A stretch of DNA of 64,000 nt from Alphaproteobacteria bacterium (GTDB lineage Bacteria > Pseudomonadota > Alphaproteobacteria > Bin65): the NCBI GenBank assembly GCA_022819985.1, contig JAJEGH010000016.1, positions 1 to 64,000 on the forward strand, in the 5' to 3' direction. Numbering within the stretch: position 1 is the stretch's first letter; every line of letters begins with the position of its first letter. Both the position numbers and the translations under genes were made by a program. The notes beneath the pieces were generated by a model. That model was given only the letters and a program-made list of their open reading frames with translations, did not search any database and was not told where the DNA came from. Below are positions 43,148 to 53,130 of the stretch, one piece after another.

Positions 43148-43265
43148 GGCCGGTCAGAAACGATAGCGGAAATCCAACTCGAACAGATGAATCTTCATGT
43201 TAATCCGCCGCGTCGGTCCGGCGCAAGCCGCCGCCGCGCAGGCGCAGTCCGGCGGAATTTCCGGT

Positions 43266-44264
43266 TCAGCTCCGCACCGCCGCCCGGCGCAGGCGGTCGT
43301 TGATCGCGGCGCCCAGCCCGTCTTCCGGCACCGGCGAGACGGCGATGGCTGCGGGGCCGAGCGCGTCCAGTTCGTGCAGCAGGCGGAACAGGCTGGCCGC
43401 CGCCTCAGTGAGATCCCCGGCCGGGCTGAGGTTGCGCACCGCGGCGTAACCCGAAGCGGGCGCATCGCCGAAGGCGAGCAGCGCCTCGCCCGCCTCCTGT
43501 GCCTCGCCGGCGTCCAGCCGCAGCGGCGCGCGCGGCGCATAGTGGGCGGCCAGCAGGCCCGGAGACTCCAGGGGCGACTCCAGGGGCGACTCGGGGGGCG
43601 TTCCGGGTGGAGCCGGGCCGGCCGCCTCTACCGGCCCGACGACCGCTTCGCCAACGACTGCTTCGATAACATCGCGCGATACCAGGCCCGGCCGCAGCAG
43701 CACCGGGCCATCGCCGGTGAGCGAGAGCACCGTCGATTCGAGGCCGCCGGGGCACGGCCCGCCGTCCAGGATCAGGTCGGCCGCACCGCCGAGCGAGGCC
43801 GCAACATGGCCCGCTTCGGTCGGGCTGAGCCGGCCGGAGCGGTTGGCGCTCGGCGCCGCCACCGGGCAGCCGGCCGCGCGCATCAGCGCCTGGGCGACCG
43901 GATGGTCCGGCACGCGCACCGCCACCGTGTCCAGCCCGGCGCTGACCAGCCGCGAGACCGGCGCATCCGGCGTCCGCTTCAGGATAAGCGTGAGCGCGCC
44001 CGGCCAGAACGCTTCGGCGAGGCGCAGGGCGCGATCGTCGAATACCGCCCAGGCCCGGTGCGCCGCCAGGTCCGGCGCATGGACGATCAGCGGGTTGAAA
44101 TGCGGCCGGCCCTTGGCTTCGAAGATGCGCGCCACCGCCCGGTCGTCGGTCGCGTCGGCGCCCAGGCCGTAGACCGTCTCTGTCGGGAAGGCGACGAGCC
44201 CGCCGCGGCGCAGCCTCGCCGCCGCGACCGCGATCCCGGCCCCGTCTACCGGCCGTAGCGCCAT
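43266..44264 (-). CDS. L-threonylcarbamoyladenylate synthase (Sua5 type)
   Basis: This enzyme makes threonylcarbamoyl-AMP from threonine, bicarbonate and ATP for the tRNA t6A modification finished by TsaD (16309-17409). The 332-residue protein has the YrdC domain (LVAFPTETVYGLGADATDD, KGRPHFNPLIVHA, SANRSGRLSPTEAGH) and a C-terminal Sua5 domain. A linker between them contains a three-fold 12-base repeat (43564-43599) encoding repeated Glu-Ser-Pro-Leu units. The start was set at ATG 44264. It is followed upstream by cysQ, with 25 bases between. Confidence 0.92.
   Translation of the reverse strand: MALRPVDGAGIAVAAARLRRGGLVAFPTETVYGLGADATDDRAVARIFEAKGRPHFNPLIVHAPDLAAHRAWAVFDDRALRLAEAFWPGALTLILKRTPDAPVSRLVSAGLDTVAVRVPDHPVAQALMRAAGCPVAAPSANRSGRLSPTEAGHVAASLGGAADLILDGGPCPGGLESTVLSLTGDGPVLLRPGLVSRDVIEAVVGEAVVGPVEAAGPAPPGTPPESPLESPLESPGLLAAHYAPRAPLRLDAGEAQEAGEALLAFGDAPASGYAAVRNLSPAGDLTEAAASLFRLLHELDALGPAAIAVSPVPEDGLGAAINDRLRRAAVRS
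43564..43599 (-). repeat. 12-base tandem repeat (three units) inside the Sua5 linker
   Basis: GACTCCAGGGGC stands at 43564 and 43576, and a variant (GACTCGGGGGGC) at 43588. It encodes the flexible linker between the YrdC and Sua5 domains and, being a multiple of three, does not break the frame. Its length may vary between strains. Confidence 0.9.
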
Positions 44265-44289
44265 GGTCCCCGTACCAGCGAACCGCGCG

Positions 44290-45102
44290 TCAGGCCGGCC
44301 GGCCGCGCACGACGAAGCCCGCGTTGCGCCAGCCGGCCTTGCCGTAGGCGAGCGGACCGCCGTCCAGCATGCGCACCGAGCCGCCGGCCGCCTCGACGAT
44401 CGCCTGGCCGGCCGCGGTGTCCCATTCCATGGTCGGACCGAGGCGGGGATAGAGGTCGGCGCTGCCTTCGGCGACCAGGGCGAATTTGAGCGCGCTGCCG
44501 GCGATGATCCGGCGGGCGACGTTTTCGCCGTCGAGGAAATCGTCCAGTTCGTCCCAATTGTCGTGGGACCGGCTGGCGGCGACGACGATGCCGGCCGCCG
44601 GCTCCGCCCGAACGGCGACGGGCTCCGCCGGCCCGTCGCCGGCCTGCCGGCTCGCCGCGCCCGTTCCCTCCCCGGTCGCGTAGCCGGCATAGACGACGTC
44701 CTTTACCGGAATGCCGAGCACGCCGAACACCGGCCGCCGGCCGGCGATCAAAGCGATATTCACGGTGAATTCGTCGCGCCGGGCGATGAATTCCCGCGTG
44801 CCGTCGAGCGGATCGACCAGCCAGAACGGCCCGGCGCCCGCGCCGTCGGTCCGGTGGCTGGCGGCACGCTCCTCCGACACCACGGGAATGTCCGGCGTCA
44901 ACGCCTCCAGCGCCGGCACGATCACGGCATCGGCGGCATGGTCGGCCGCGGTGACCGGGGAGCGGTCGTCCTTGCGGTCGATCTCCAGGTCCGTCCGGTA
45001 GAAAGGCAGGATCGCCGCGCCGGCCCGCCGGGCGATGGCGCGCACGGGATCGGCCAGAGCTTCGAGATCGGGAACGGCAGGACCGGAAGGGGCGTTCTGC
45101 AT
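44290..45102 (-). CDS. cysQ: 3'(2'),5'-bisphosphate nucleotidase
   Basis: CysQ removes the phosphate from PAP (adenosine 3',5'-bisphosphate), the by-product of sulfate assimilation, in a Mg-dependent, Li-sensitive reaction at the inner membrane or in the cytoplasm. The 270-residue inositol-phosphatase-fold protein has KDDRSPVTAADHAADA, PVVSEERAA, and the metal motif WLVDPLDGTREFIARRDEF. Near the C-terminus is MEWDTAAGQAIVEAAGG. ATG 45102 was chosen, because the frame is open further upstream but holds no homologous sequence. Confidence 0.92.
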   Translation of the reverse strand: MQNAPSGPAVPDLEALADPVRAIARRAGAAILPFYRTDLEIDRKDDRSPVTAADHAADAVIVPALEALTPDIPVVSEERAASHRTDGAGAGPFWLVDPLDGTREFIARRDEFTVNIALIAGRRPVFGVLGIPVKDVVYAGYATGEGTGAASRQAGDGPAEPVAVRAEPAAGIVVAASRSHDNWDELDDFLDGENVARRIIAGSALKFALVAEGSADLYPRLGPTMEWDTAAGQAIVEAAGGSVRMLDGGPLAYGKAGWRNAGFVVRGRPA

Positions 45103-45354
45103 CGGGTTTTCCGGCGGGGGTGGAGGCAGCCAATCTAGGGCGGTGCCCGGCGGCGGACAGGGCCTTGCCCCGCCGCCCGCCCATTTCGCCGCATCGGGCG
45201 GCGGCTCGATTCCGCCGCTTGATTCCTTGGCGCCGGAGCCTTTATTCAAGGCCGGCCGCGCGGGCGGCGCCTGCCGGGCGATCGTGCCAGGGCGCCCGCC
45301 GGGCCTGTCCGCCCGGAGATTGCGTCGGGCCGCCGCGCCGGCCTTCCCCCGGAT

Positions 45355-45430
<76 letters not shown>

Positions 45431-45506
45431 TTCGCCCGGTAGGCCGCCAGCGTCGGCGAAGCGCCGCCGTTCCCGCGGCGGCGGGCCGCAGCCGCTGCCG
45501 AGCCGG

Positions 45507-46904
45507 GTGGCCCGGCCCCGAATCTTGTCCCTTCTTTCGCACATACTGACCGCGCTCGGCGGCGGCCGATCGGCGGCCGACGGCGGTTCGTTTGCGCTAA
45601 CCGGCGAAGGCGATCTCGAATCCTGGTTCGGAGTCAGCGACCTTGCCGCCGCCGCTATCGGCGCGGCCGGCCTGGCGCTCGCACAGCTCGCCGCAAATTC
45701 CGGACGCCCTCCCGCCGGCGTTACCGTCGACCGTCGGCTTGCCTCGCTCTGGTTCCGATGGACGCTGCATCCGCTGGGCTGGTCCCTCCCGGCGGCCTGG
45801 GATCCGCTGGCCGGCGACTACCGGACGAGGGACGGCTGGATCCGGCTGCACACGAATGCGCCGCATCACCGTGTCGCTGCGTTGTCCGTTCTGGGCGAAC
45901 ACCCGGACCGGCCCGCCTTGGCGCGCACCGTCGCGGGGTGGCAGGGCGGCCCGCTCGAAGCCGCGATCGTCGAGGCCGGGGGATGCGCCGCCGCCATGCG
46001 CAGCCTCGAAGCCTGGCAACGGCATCCGCAGGGCGAAGCCGTCGCCGGAGAGCCGCTGGTGCACTGGGACGAGCACCCGGCGGCCGAAGCGCGAGGGTTG
46101 CCGCGGGACGGAGCGGAGCCTCTGAGCGGCATTCGCGTGCTTGACCTTACGCGCGTTCTGGCCGGGCCTGTGGCGGGGCGCTTTCTGGCCGCTTACGGAG
46201 CGGATGTCCTGCGCATCGACCCGCCGGATTGGGACGAACCGGGCGTTGTGCCCGAGGTTACGCTGGGGAAACGCTGTGCCGGCCTGAATTTGAAGACGCG
46301 CGCGGACCGGGCCGCCTTCGACGCGCTCGTCCGGGAGGCGGACGTTCTCCTGCACGGCTATCGGCCGGGCGCGCTCGCTGCACTCGGCTACGACAGCGCG
46401 GCGCTTCGCACCGTCAATCCGCGTCTGATCGACGTTTCCCTCAATGCGTACGGCTGGACCGGCCCGTGGGCCGGACGGCGCGGCTTCGACAGCCTCGTCC
46501 AGATGAGCAGCGGCATCGCCGAATACGGCATGCAGAGAGCCGGCGCGGACCGGCCCCTTCCCTTGCCGGTCCAGGCGCTCGACCACGCAACCGGCTATCT
46601 CATGGCGGCCACGGTGCTTCACGCTCTGGATCGCCGGCAACGGTCGGGCAAAGTCCTCTCGGGCAGGCTGTCGCTGGCCCGCACGGCCTGCCTGCTTGCC
46701 GCAACGGCGCGCGAGGAACCGTATTCCGGCCTTGCGCCGGAAACGCCGGACGATCTCGATCCCGCCGTCGAGGAGACGGCCTGGGGACCGGCGCGGCGCG
46801 TGCGCTTTCCGCTCCGGATCGACGGCATCGAGCCGGGCTGGCGTTACCCGGCCGGCAAACTGCGCAGCGCCCCGGCCCGGTGGGAGCGGGCCGCAGAACA
46901 CTGA
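45507..46904 (+). CDS. CaiB/BaiF (family III) CoA-transferase with the domain order turned around
   Basis: This protein of about 465 residues has the family's usual N-terminal motif, PLSGIRVLDLTRVLAGPVAG, only near residue 206. The segment before it (LESWFGVSDLAAAAIGA, then GDYRTRDGWIRLHTN) resembles the second half of ordinary CaiB-type enzymes. The conserved Asp region VQALDHATGYLMAATVLHA comes later. Such permuted-looking CoA-transferases are known in Pseudomonas and others. The start is uncertain: GTG 45507 or TTG 45525, neither with a good ribosome site. The substrate is unknown. Confidence 0.8.
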   Translation: MARPRILSLLSHILTALGGGRSAADGGSFALTGEGDLESWFGVSDLAAAAIGAAGLALAQLAANSGRPPAGVTVDRRLASLWFRWTLHPLGWSLPAAWDPLAGDYRTRDGWIRLHTNAPHHRVAALSVLGEHPDRPALARTVAGWQGGPLEAAIVEAGGCAAAMRSLEAWQRHPQGEAVAGEPLVHWDEHPAAEARGLPRDGAEPLSGIRVLDLTRVLAGPVAGRFLAAYGADVLRIDPPDWDEPGVVPEVTLGKRCAGLNLKTRADRAAFDALVREADVLLHGYRPGALAALGYDSAALRTVNPRLIDVSLNAYGWTGPWAGRRGFDSLVQMSSGIAEYGMQRAGADRPLPLPVQALDHATGYLMAATVLHALDRRQRSGKVLSGRLSLARTACLLAATAREEPYSGLAPETPDDLDPAVEETAWGPARRVRFPLRIDGIEPGWRYPAGKLRSAPARWERAAEH

Positions 46905-46989
46905 CCTGCGACCGCGGCCGGCCGGGTGCCGTTTGCCGGACCGCCCCTCCCCCGTTCCCCCCGTCCCGCCGGCGGCCTACATTGGCGGC

Positions 46990-47556
46990 ATGGATGCGGG
47001 GCGGCGGATCATCGGCATTGCCGGCTGGAAGGGCAGCGGGAAGACGACGCTGGTCACCCGGCTGCTGCCCGTGCTGACCGGCCGCGGCTTCACGGTCTCG
47101 ACGGTCAAGCACGCCCATGACGGCTTCGAGGTCGACCGGCCGGGCAAGGACAGCCATCGCCACCGCGCGGCCGGTGCGGTCGAATCCGTGGTCTCCTCGG
47201 CGACCCGCTGGGCGCTCGTCCACGAGCTGCGCGGCCGGCGCGAGCCGTCCCTCGACGAGTTGACCGCCCGCATGAGCCCGGTCGACCTGCTGATCGTCGA
47301 GGGCTTCAAGCGTCTGCCCCACGCCAAGATCGAGGTGCACCGCCCGGCGCTGGGCCATCCCCTGATCGCGGCCGGCGACCCGGCGGTCGTCGCCATCGCC
47401 AGCGACGGCCCGGTGGCGGATGCCGGCCGGCCGGTGCTCGACCTGCCCCTCCTGGACCTGAACGCGCCGGAGGCGGTCGCCGACTTTATCTGCGCCCGTT
47501 GCGGCCTTGAGGCCGCTGTATCGGCCGACGGTTCTCTCGCACGGGGCGCCGCCTGA
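46990..47556 (+). CDS. mobB: Molybdopterin-guanine dinucleotide biosynthesis protein B
   Basis: MobB is a small GTP-binding protein that aids MobA in attaching GMP to the molybdenum cofactor. The 188-residue protein starts MDAGRRIIGIAGWKGSGKTT with its P-loop. It continues with STVKHAHDGFEVDRPGKDSH, and VDLLIVEGFKRLPHAKIEV is near residue 98. Its stop codon lies in the first unit of a 13-base tandem repeat that leads to moeA. Confidence 0.93.
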   Translation: MDAGRRIIGIAGWKGSGKTTLVTRLLPVLTGRGFTVSTVKHAHDGFEVDRPGKDSHRHRAAGAVESVVSSATRWALVHELRGRREPSLDELTARMSPVDLLIVEGFKRLPHAKIEVHRPALGHPLIAAGDPAVVAIASDGPVADAGRPVLDLPLLDLNAPEAVADFICARCGLEAAVSADGSLARGAA

Positions 47557-47600
47557 GATGACCTCCTGAGATGACCTTCTGATATGGCCCCCTGACATGG
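47552..47600 (+). repeat. 13-base degenerate tandem repeat (four units) at the mobB/moeA junction
   Basis: Units are CCTGAGATGACCT (47552 and 47565, identical), TCTGATATGGCCC (47578) and CCTGACATGG (47591). The TGA of the first unit is the mobB stop, and the ATG of the last is the moeA start. The repeat therefore seems to be a serial duplication of the stop/start junction. Confidence 0.9.
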
Positions 47601-48853
47601 CGCAACTCAGCGACGACTGTTTCGCCTTCGGCGGCGGCCTGACGCCGCTGGACGACGCGCTCGCGCTGCTGGAAGAGCGGGTCTCCGTCGTCGCGGACGT
47701 CGAGGCCGCGGCGCTGCGCGGGGCGCTCGGCCGCATCCTGGCGGAGGATGTCCGCGCCGGCCGCCCGGTGCCGCCGCACGACAATTCGGCGGTCGACGGC
47801 TACGCGGTCCGCTTCGCGGACCTCAACCCGGACGGCGAGACCTGTCTGCCGGAGATCGGCCGCATCGCCGCCGGCGACCCGCCCGTCCTCGCCGACCCGG
47901 ACGCGCGCGGCGCCGTGCGCATCTTCACCGGCGCCGTCATGCCGGCCGGCTTCGATACCGTGATGATGCAGGAGGATTGCCGCGAGGAGGCCGGCGCCGT
48001 GCATATCGCGCCGGGCATCGAAAAGGGCGCGAACCGGCGCTTCGCCGGCGAGGATGTCGAAGCCGGCGCGGTCATTCTGGGCGCCGGCCGCCGGCTGCAG
48101 CCGCAGGATCTCGGTCTCGCCGCGTCGGTCGGGCTCAGCGCCCTGCCGGTACGCACGCGCCTGCGCGCCGCCCTGTTCTCGACCGGCAACGAACTGCGCG
48201 AGCCGGGCGCGGCCGCCGGGCCGGGCGCGGTCTACGACGCCAACCGCTTCGCGCTGGCCGCGCTGCTCGACCGGCTCGGCTGCGCCGTCTCGGACCTCGG
48301 CATCCTGCCCGACGACCGGGCGACCATTTCGGAGGCTCTGGCCGCGGCCGGCGATTGCCACGATCTCGTGCTGACGTCCGGCGGCGTCAGCGTCGGCGAC
48401 GAGGATCATGTCCGCGCCGCGGTCGAGAGCCTGGGGCAAATCCATTTCTGGCGCCTCGCCATCAAGCCGGGCCGGCCGGTTGCATTGGGCCAGGTCGGCC
48501 GCACGCCCTTCGTCGGCCTGCCGGGCAACCCGGTCGCCGTCATGGTGACCTTCCTGCGCTTCGCCCGGCCGCTGATCGACCGGCTGGCCGGCGCGACGGT
48601 CCATGTGCCCAGGCTCTTCCCGGTGCGCGCCGGCTTCGACCACCGCAAGAAGGCCAACCGGCGCGAATGGGTGCGCGCCACCCTGGAGCCCTGCGCCGAC
48701 GGCTGGACCGCGCGCAAATTCGCCCGGCAGGGCGCCGGCATCCTCTCGTCGATGACCGCGGCGAGCGGCCTGGTCGAACTGCCCGAAGACGCCACCGATA
48801 TCCGGGCCGGGATGACCGTGGATTTCCTGCCCTTCAGCGAACTCGGGGCCTGA
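47597..48853 (+). CDS. moeA: Molybdopterin molybdotransferase
   Basis: MoeA inserts molybdate into adenylylated molybdopterin. The 418-residue protein has the MoeA pattern: VPPHDNSAVDGYAVR near residue 55, IFTGAVMPAGFDTVMMQED near 110, and STGNELREPG near 195. LTSGGVSVGDEDHV and VGLPGNPVAVMVTF follow. It sits between mobB and moaD on the same strand. Confidence 0.94.
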   Translation: MAQLSDDCFAFGGGLTPLDDALALLEERVSVVADVEAAALRGALGRILAEDVRAGRPVPPHDNSAVDGYAVRFADLNPDGETCLPEIGRIAAGDPPVLADPDARGAVRIFTGAVMPAGFDTVMMQEDCREEAGAVHIAPGIEKGANRRFAGEDVEAGAVILGAGRRLQPQDLGLAASVGLSALPVRTRLRAALFSTGNELREPGAAAGPGAVYDANRFALAALLDRLGCAVSDLGILPDDRATISEALAAAGDCHDLVLTSGGVSVGDEDHVRAAVESLGQIHFWRLAIKPGRPVALGQVGRTPFVGLPGNPVAVMVTFLRFARPLIDRLAGATVHVPRLFPVRAGFDHRKKANRREWVRATLEPCADGWTARKFARQGAGILSSMTAASGLVELPEDATDIRAGMTVDFLPFSELGA

Positions 48854-48857
48854 TGCG

Positions 48858-49121
48858 ATGCCCAGCGAGATGAACGTGCTCTACTTCGCCTGGCTGCGCC
48901 AGAAGATCGGCGCCGGCCGGGAAAAGGTGACGCCGCCGGCCGAAGTCGCCACGGTCGGCGCGCTGATCGAGTGGCTGCGCGGGCGCAGCCCCGGCCACGC
49001 CGACGCCTTTGCCAACGCCCGTTTCGTGCGCGCCGCCGTGAACCACGAATTCGCGAGCCTGGAGACCGCCGTCGCGCCGGGCGACGAGGTCGCCTTCTTC
49101 CCGCCCGTCACCGGCGGCTGA
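48858..49121 (+). CDS. moaD: Molybdopterin synthase small subunit (sulfur carrier)
   Basis: MoaD donates sulfur, as a C-terminal thiocarboxylate, to make molybdopterin. The 87-residue beta-grasp protein starts near MNVLYFAWLRQKIG and ends in FFPPVTGG; the terminal Gly-Gly is the site adenylated by MoeB. Four bases separate it from moeA. The MoaE partner is not in the window. Confidence 0.93.
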   Translation: MPSEMNVLYFAWLRQKIGAGREKVTPPAEVATVGALIEWLRGRSPGHADAFANARFVRAAVNHEFASLETAVAPGDEVAFFPPVTGG

Positions 49122-49135
49122 ACCGGATTCGCCCG

Positions 49136-49723
49136 GTGACCGCCGAGGCTCCCCGCACCAGGCTGGACCGGGACGCCTGGATCGGCGGCGCCATCGAACT
49201 GCTGGCCGAGCGCGGTCTCAACGCGGTGAAGATCGAGCCGCTGGCGCGCCGCCTCGGCGTCACCAAGGGCAGCTTCTACTGGCATTTCAAGGACCGCCCG
49301 GCCCTGCTCGCGGCGATTCTGGCGCGCTGGGAGGAACGGCAGACCGACCTGCTGGTCCGAATCGCCGGCCATGCCGACGCGTCGCCGGCCGAACGGCTGC
49401 GCCTGCTGCTCGAAATGACGGTCGGCGCCTACGCGGACCCGGAATTCCGCAACGCCGAGATCGCCATCCGCAACTGGTCGCGCAACGATCCCGCCGCGAC
49501 GGTGGCGGTGCGCGCGGTCGACGCCCGCCGTTCGGTCTATATCGAGAATTTCTTCATCGGGCTGGGCTTTACCGAAACGGCGGCCCGCACGCGCGCCGGC
49601 TTGTTCCAGGGCCTGCTGCTCGCCGAGGCGTTGCTGGTCCGCGACGAAACCGCGGAGGACCGCGCCGCCCGGGTCGGCCGCAGCCTCAACCTGCTGGCCG
49701 GCCGGCACCGCAGCGAGGGTTAA
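49136..49723 (+). CDS. TetR/AcrR family transcriptional regulator
   Basis: This 195-residue one-component repressor-type protein starts GTG 49136. Its DNA-binding HTH is IEPLARRLGVTKGSFYWHF, followed by KDRPALLAAIL, and a helical ligand-binding domain follows. Its gene is 14 bases behind moaD and converges with gcvP. The ligand and target genes are not known; no operator was identified. Confidence 0.88.
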   Translation: MTAEAPRTRLDRDAWIGGAIELLAERGLNAVKIEPLARRLGVTKGSFYWHFKDRPALLAAILARWEERQTDLLVRIAGHADASPAERLRLLLEMTVGAYADPEFRNAEIAIRNWSRNDPAATVAVRAVDARRSVYIENFFIGLGFTETAARTRAGLFQGLLLAEALLVRDETAEDRAARVGRSLNLLAGRHRSEG

Positions 49724-49726
49724 CCC

Positions 49727-52606
49727 CTATTCCGCCGCCTCGCCGTAGGCCTCGGGCGGCGGGCAGGCGCAGACGATGTTGCGGTCGCCGTAGACATTGT
49801 CGATGCGCCCGACCGGGGGCCAGTATTTGCCGTCTTTCAGCGCCGGCGCCGGAAAGGCGGCGCATTCGCGCGAATAGGGGTGCGGCCAGTCCGCGGCGAC
49901 CAGATCCTCCGCCGTGTGGGGCGCGTTGGCGAGCGGGTTGTCGTCCGCCGGCCAGTCGCCGGCCTCGATGCGCGCGACCTCATGCCGGATCGCGATCATG
50001 GCGTCGCAGAACCGGTCGATCTCGGCGCGGGATTCGCTTTCCGTCGGCTCGATCATCAGGGTGCCGGCGACCGGGAAGGACATGGTCGGCGCGTGGAAAC
50101 CGTAGTCGATCAGCCGCTTGGCGACATCCTCGACCGAGGCGAACTCCTTGAGCGGCCGGAGATCGACGATGCACTCGTGGGCCACCCGGCCGTTGCTGCC
50201 GGTGTAGAGCACCGGGAAATGCTCCCTCAGCCGCACGGCGATATAGTTGGCGTTGAGGATCGCCACTTCGGTCGCGCGCTTCAGCCCGGCGGCGCCCATC
50301 ATGCTGATATAGGCCCAGCTGATCGGCAGGATGCCGGCGCTGCCCCAGGGCGCCGCGGAGACCGGGCCGATCGCCCGCTCGCCGCCGCATTCCGGATGGA
50401 CCGGGTGGCCGGGCAGGAAGGGCGCGAGATGGTCCTTGACGCCGATCGGCCCGATGCCTGGCCCGCCGCCGCCATGGGGAATACAGAAGGTCTTGTGCAG
50501 GTTCATATGGGCCACGTCCGGCCCGAATTCGCCGGGCCGGGCGATGCCGAGCAGGGCGTTCAGGTTAGCGCCGTCCATGTAGACCTGGCCGCCGCAGCCG
50601 TGGACGATGTCGCAGATTTCGACGATCCCCGCCTCGAACACGCCGTGGGTCGAGGGATAGGTCACCATCAGTGCGGCGAGCCGGTCGCGATGCTGCTCCG
50701 CCCTCGCGCGCAGGTCGGCGATATCGATGTTGCCGTCGGCGTCGCAGCCGACCACGACGACCGACAGGCCGGCCAAGACGGCGCTCGCCGGGTTGGTGCC
50801 GTGGGCCGAACTCGGGATCAGGCAGACGTCGCGCCCGCTCTCGCCCCGGCTCTCGTGCCAGGCGCGGATGACGAGCAGGCCGGCGAGTTCGCCCTGGGAG
50901 CCCGCGTTGGGCTGCAGCGAGACGGCGTCGAAGCCGGTCGCCGCGCACAGCATGTCTTCCAGCTCCGCGATCAGCGCCAGCGTCCCGTCGGCCTGGTCGA
51001 GCGGCGCGAAGGGGTGCAGGCCGGCGAATTCCGGCCAGGAGACCGGTTCCATCTCGGCCGCCGCGTTGAGTTTCATGGTGCAGGAGCCGAGCGGGATCAT
51101 GGCCCGGTCAAGCGCCAGATCTTTCAGGGCGAGGCGCTGGAGATAGCGCATCATCTCCGTTTCAGACCGGTAACGGTGGAACACCGGATGGGTCATGAAG
51201 GAATCGCGCCGGCGCAGCGCGTCGGGCAGCCGGTCGGGCGCGCTGTCGAGCAGAGCCTCGACGCGGGCCGCGTCCGCGGCGCCCGTCAGCGTTTCCGACA
51301 GGGCAAGCAGTTCGTCGGCGCCGCAGGCTTCGTCGAAGGCGACGCCGAAACGGTCGTCGTCGATGAAGCGCAGGTTGAGGCGGGCGTTCATGGCCGCGCC
51401 GACGATCTCTTCGGCCCGGCCGGGCGCCCGCACGGTGACGGTGTCGAAAAAGGCCCCGGCTTCGACCTCCAGCCCGGCGGCGGCGGCCACGTCGGCGAAG
51501 GCGCTGGCGAGCCGATGGACGCGCCGGGCGATCCGCTCCAGCCCGTCCGGTCCGTGCCAGACGCCGTAGAAGCCGGCCATGTTGGCGAGCAGCACCTGGG
51601 CGGTGCAGATGTTGCTGGTCGCCTTCTCGCGCCGGATATGCTGTTCGCGGGTCTGCAGGGCGAGGCGCAGGCCGGGCCGGCCGTGGGCATCGACCGACAC
51701 GCCGACCAGCCGCCCCGGCATTTTCCGCGCGAACCGGTCCCGGGTCGCGAAGAAAGCGGCGTGCGGCCCGCCGAAGCCCATGGGCACGCCGAAGCGTTGC
51801 GCGCTGCCGATCACGATATCGGCGCCCCAGGCGCCCGGCGGTTCGAGCAGGGTGAGCGCGAGCAGGTCCGTCGCTACCGCCGCCAGCCCGCCACCGCCGC
51901 GCACCGCTCTCACGCTGTCCTGCCATGCGTCGATCCGGCCGAAGGTGTCGGGATACTGGATCAGGATGCCCAGGGCGCCGAACGCGCGCTCCGGCGTCAC
52001 CTCGCCGATTTCCAGTTCGATGCCCAGCGGGGCCGCCCGGGTCCGCAGCACGGCGAGGGTCTGGGGATGGCAGCGGTCCGAAACCAGGAAGCGGTCGCTT
52101 TTCGACCTCGCCGCCCTGGCCGCGAACAGCATGGCCTCGGCCGCCGCCGTCGCCTCGTCGAGCAGCGAGGCGTTGGCGATTTCCATGCCGGTCAGGTCGG
52201 CGACCATGGTCTGGAAATTAAGCAGCGCCTCCAGCCGGCCCTGGGAGATTTCCGGCTGGTAGGGCGTGTAGGCGGTGTACCAGGCCGGATTCTCCAGCAC
52301 GTTCCGGCGGATCACCGGCGGCACAATCGTATCGTGATACCCCATACCGATCAGCGAGCCAGCGACCGCGTTGTGCGCGGCCAGTTCGCCGATCCGCAGC
52401 AGGGCCTCGTTCTCCGTCGCCGGTTCGGCCAGCGGCAGCGGCGCGGTATCCCGGATGGTGGCGGGCACCGCCTCTTCGATCAGCGCGTCGAGCGAATCCG
52501 CGCCGACGGCCTCCAGCATGGCCGCGATGTCGTCCGGGCCGGGGCCGATATGCCGGCCGATGAAGGAGTCGCGGTCCTCGAGTTCGGCGTAACGGGCGGG
52601 GGGCAT
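49727..52606 (-). CDS. gcvP: Glycine dehydrogenase (decarboxylating), P protein
   Basis: GcvP decarboxylates glycine and passes the aminomethyl group to the lipoyl arm of GcvH. The 959-residue homodimeric form has two PLP-fold halves. The N-terminus is [19 protein letters not shown]. The first half includes [20 protein letters not shown], and the C-terminal half has the PLP Lys in [19 protein letters not shown] near residue 700. It is the last gene of gcvT-gcvH-gcvP. Confidence 0.96.
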   Translation of the reverse strand: MPPARYAELEDRDSFIGRHIGPGPDDIAAMLEAVGADSLDALIEEAVPATIRDTAPLPLAEPATENEALLRIGELAAHNAVAGSLIGMGYHDTIVPPVIRRNVLENPAWYTAYTPYQPEISQGRLEALLNFQTMVADLTGMEIANASLLDEATAAAEAMLFAARAARSKSDRFLVSDRCHPQTLAVLRTRAAPLGIELEIGEVTPERAFGALGILIQYPDTFGRIDAWQDSVRAVRGGGGLAAVATDLLALTLLEPPGAWGADIVIGSAQRFGVPMGFGGPHAAFFATRDRFARKMPGRLVGVSVDAHGRPGLRLALQTREQHIRREKATSNICTAQVLLANMAGFYGVWHGPDGLERIARRVHRLASAFADVAAAAGLEVEAGAFFDTVTVRAPGRAEEIVGAAMNARLNLRFIDDDRFGVAFDEACGADELLALSETLTGAADAARVEALLDSAPDRLPDALRRRDSFMTHPVFHRYRSETEMMRYLQRLALKDLALDRAMIPLGSCTMKLNAAAEMEPVSWPEFAGLHPFAPLDQADGTLALIAELEDMLCAATGFDAVSLQPNAGSQGELAGLLVIRAWHESRGESGRDVCLIPSSAHGTNPASAVLAGLSVVVVGCDADGNIDIADLRARAEQHRDRLAALMVTYPSTHGVFEAGIVEICDIVHGCGGQVYMDGANLNALLGIARPGEFGPDVAHMNLHKTFCIPHGGGGPGIGPIGVKDHLAPFLPGHPVHPECGGERAIGPVSAAPWGSAGILPISWAYISMMGAAGLKRATEVAILNANYIAVRLREHFPVLYTGSNGRVAHECIVDLRPLKEFASVEDVAKRLIDYGFHAPTMSFPVAGTLMIEPTESESRAEIDRFCDAMIAIRHEVARIEAGDWPADDNPLANAPHTAEDLVAADWPHPYSRECAAFPAPALKDGKYWPPVGRIDNVYGDRNIVCACPPPEAYGEAAE

Positions 52607-52646
52607 GGGGCAACTCCCTGTTCTGTCCCGGGCGGCGGCCCCGGGT

Positions 52647-52674
52647 GGCAGTCGTGCGGCGGCAGTCGTGCGGC
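52647..52674. repeat. 14-base tandem duplication between gcvH and gcvP
   Basis: GGCAGTCGTGCGGC occurs twice in tandem in the 80-base gap between gcvH and gcvP. It is too short for a protein. It is one more short tandem duplication at an operon junction. Confidence 0.85.
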
Positions 52675-52686
52675 GGCCGGGCGCGG

Positions 52687-53073
52687 CTAGCTTTGGCTGC
52701 TCACGAAAGCGGCGTAGGCTTCGGCGTCCATCAGGTCTTCCAGTTCGGCGGGGTCGGCCAGTTTCAGCCTGACGAACCAGCCGTCGCCCTCGGCGTCTTC
52801 GTTGACCGCAGCGGGGTTGTCTTCCAGCGCTCCGTTCGTTTCGACCACCTCGCCGCCGGCCGGCGCGTAAATCTCGCTCGCCGCCTTGACCGATTCGACG
52901 ACGGCCATGTCATCGCCCTTGAGGACGGTCCGGCCGATTTCCGGCAGTTCGACGAACACGACGTCGCCAAGCTGCTCCTGGGCATGGTCGGTGATGCCGA
53001 CAGTGCCGGTATCGCCGTCGACCCTGAGCCACTCGTGGTCTTCCGAATAGTAGGTGGTGGGCATGGGCTGCAT
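52687..53073 (-). CDS. gcvH: Glycine cleavage system H protein
   Basis: GcvH is the lipoylated carrier of the glycine cleavage complex. The 128-residue protein has the lipoyl Lys in [21 protein letters not shown] and the typical [15 protein letters not shown]-terminus. It lies between gcvT (57 bases upstream) and gcvP. Confidence 0.96.
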   Translation of the reverse strand: MQPMPTTYYSEDHEWLRVDGDTGTVGITDHAQEQLGDVVFVELPEIGRTVLKGDDMAVVESVKAASEIYAPAGGEVVETNGALEDNPAAVNEDAEGDGWFVRLKLADPAELEDLMDAEAYAAFVSSQS

Positions 53074-53130
53074 CCTTTCCGGATCGATCGGGCGGCGGTG
53101 CGGACCGGTTGTCCGCCGCCGCGGAAATAG

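Noticed and set aside
49880-52690. 936-codon plus-strand frame opposite gcvP
   Set aside because: Its product is His/Arg/Gly-rich without family resemblance, while the other strand encodes an intact GcvP. It is a GC shadow.
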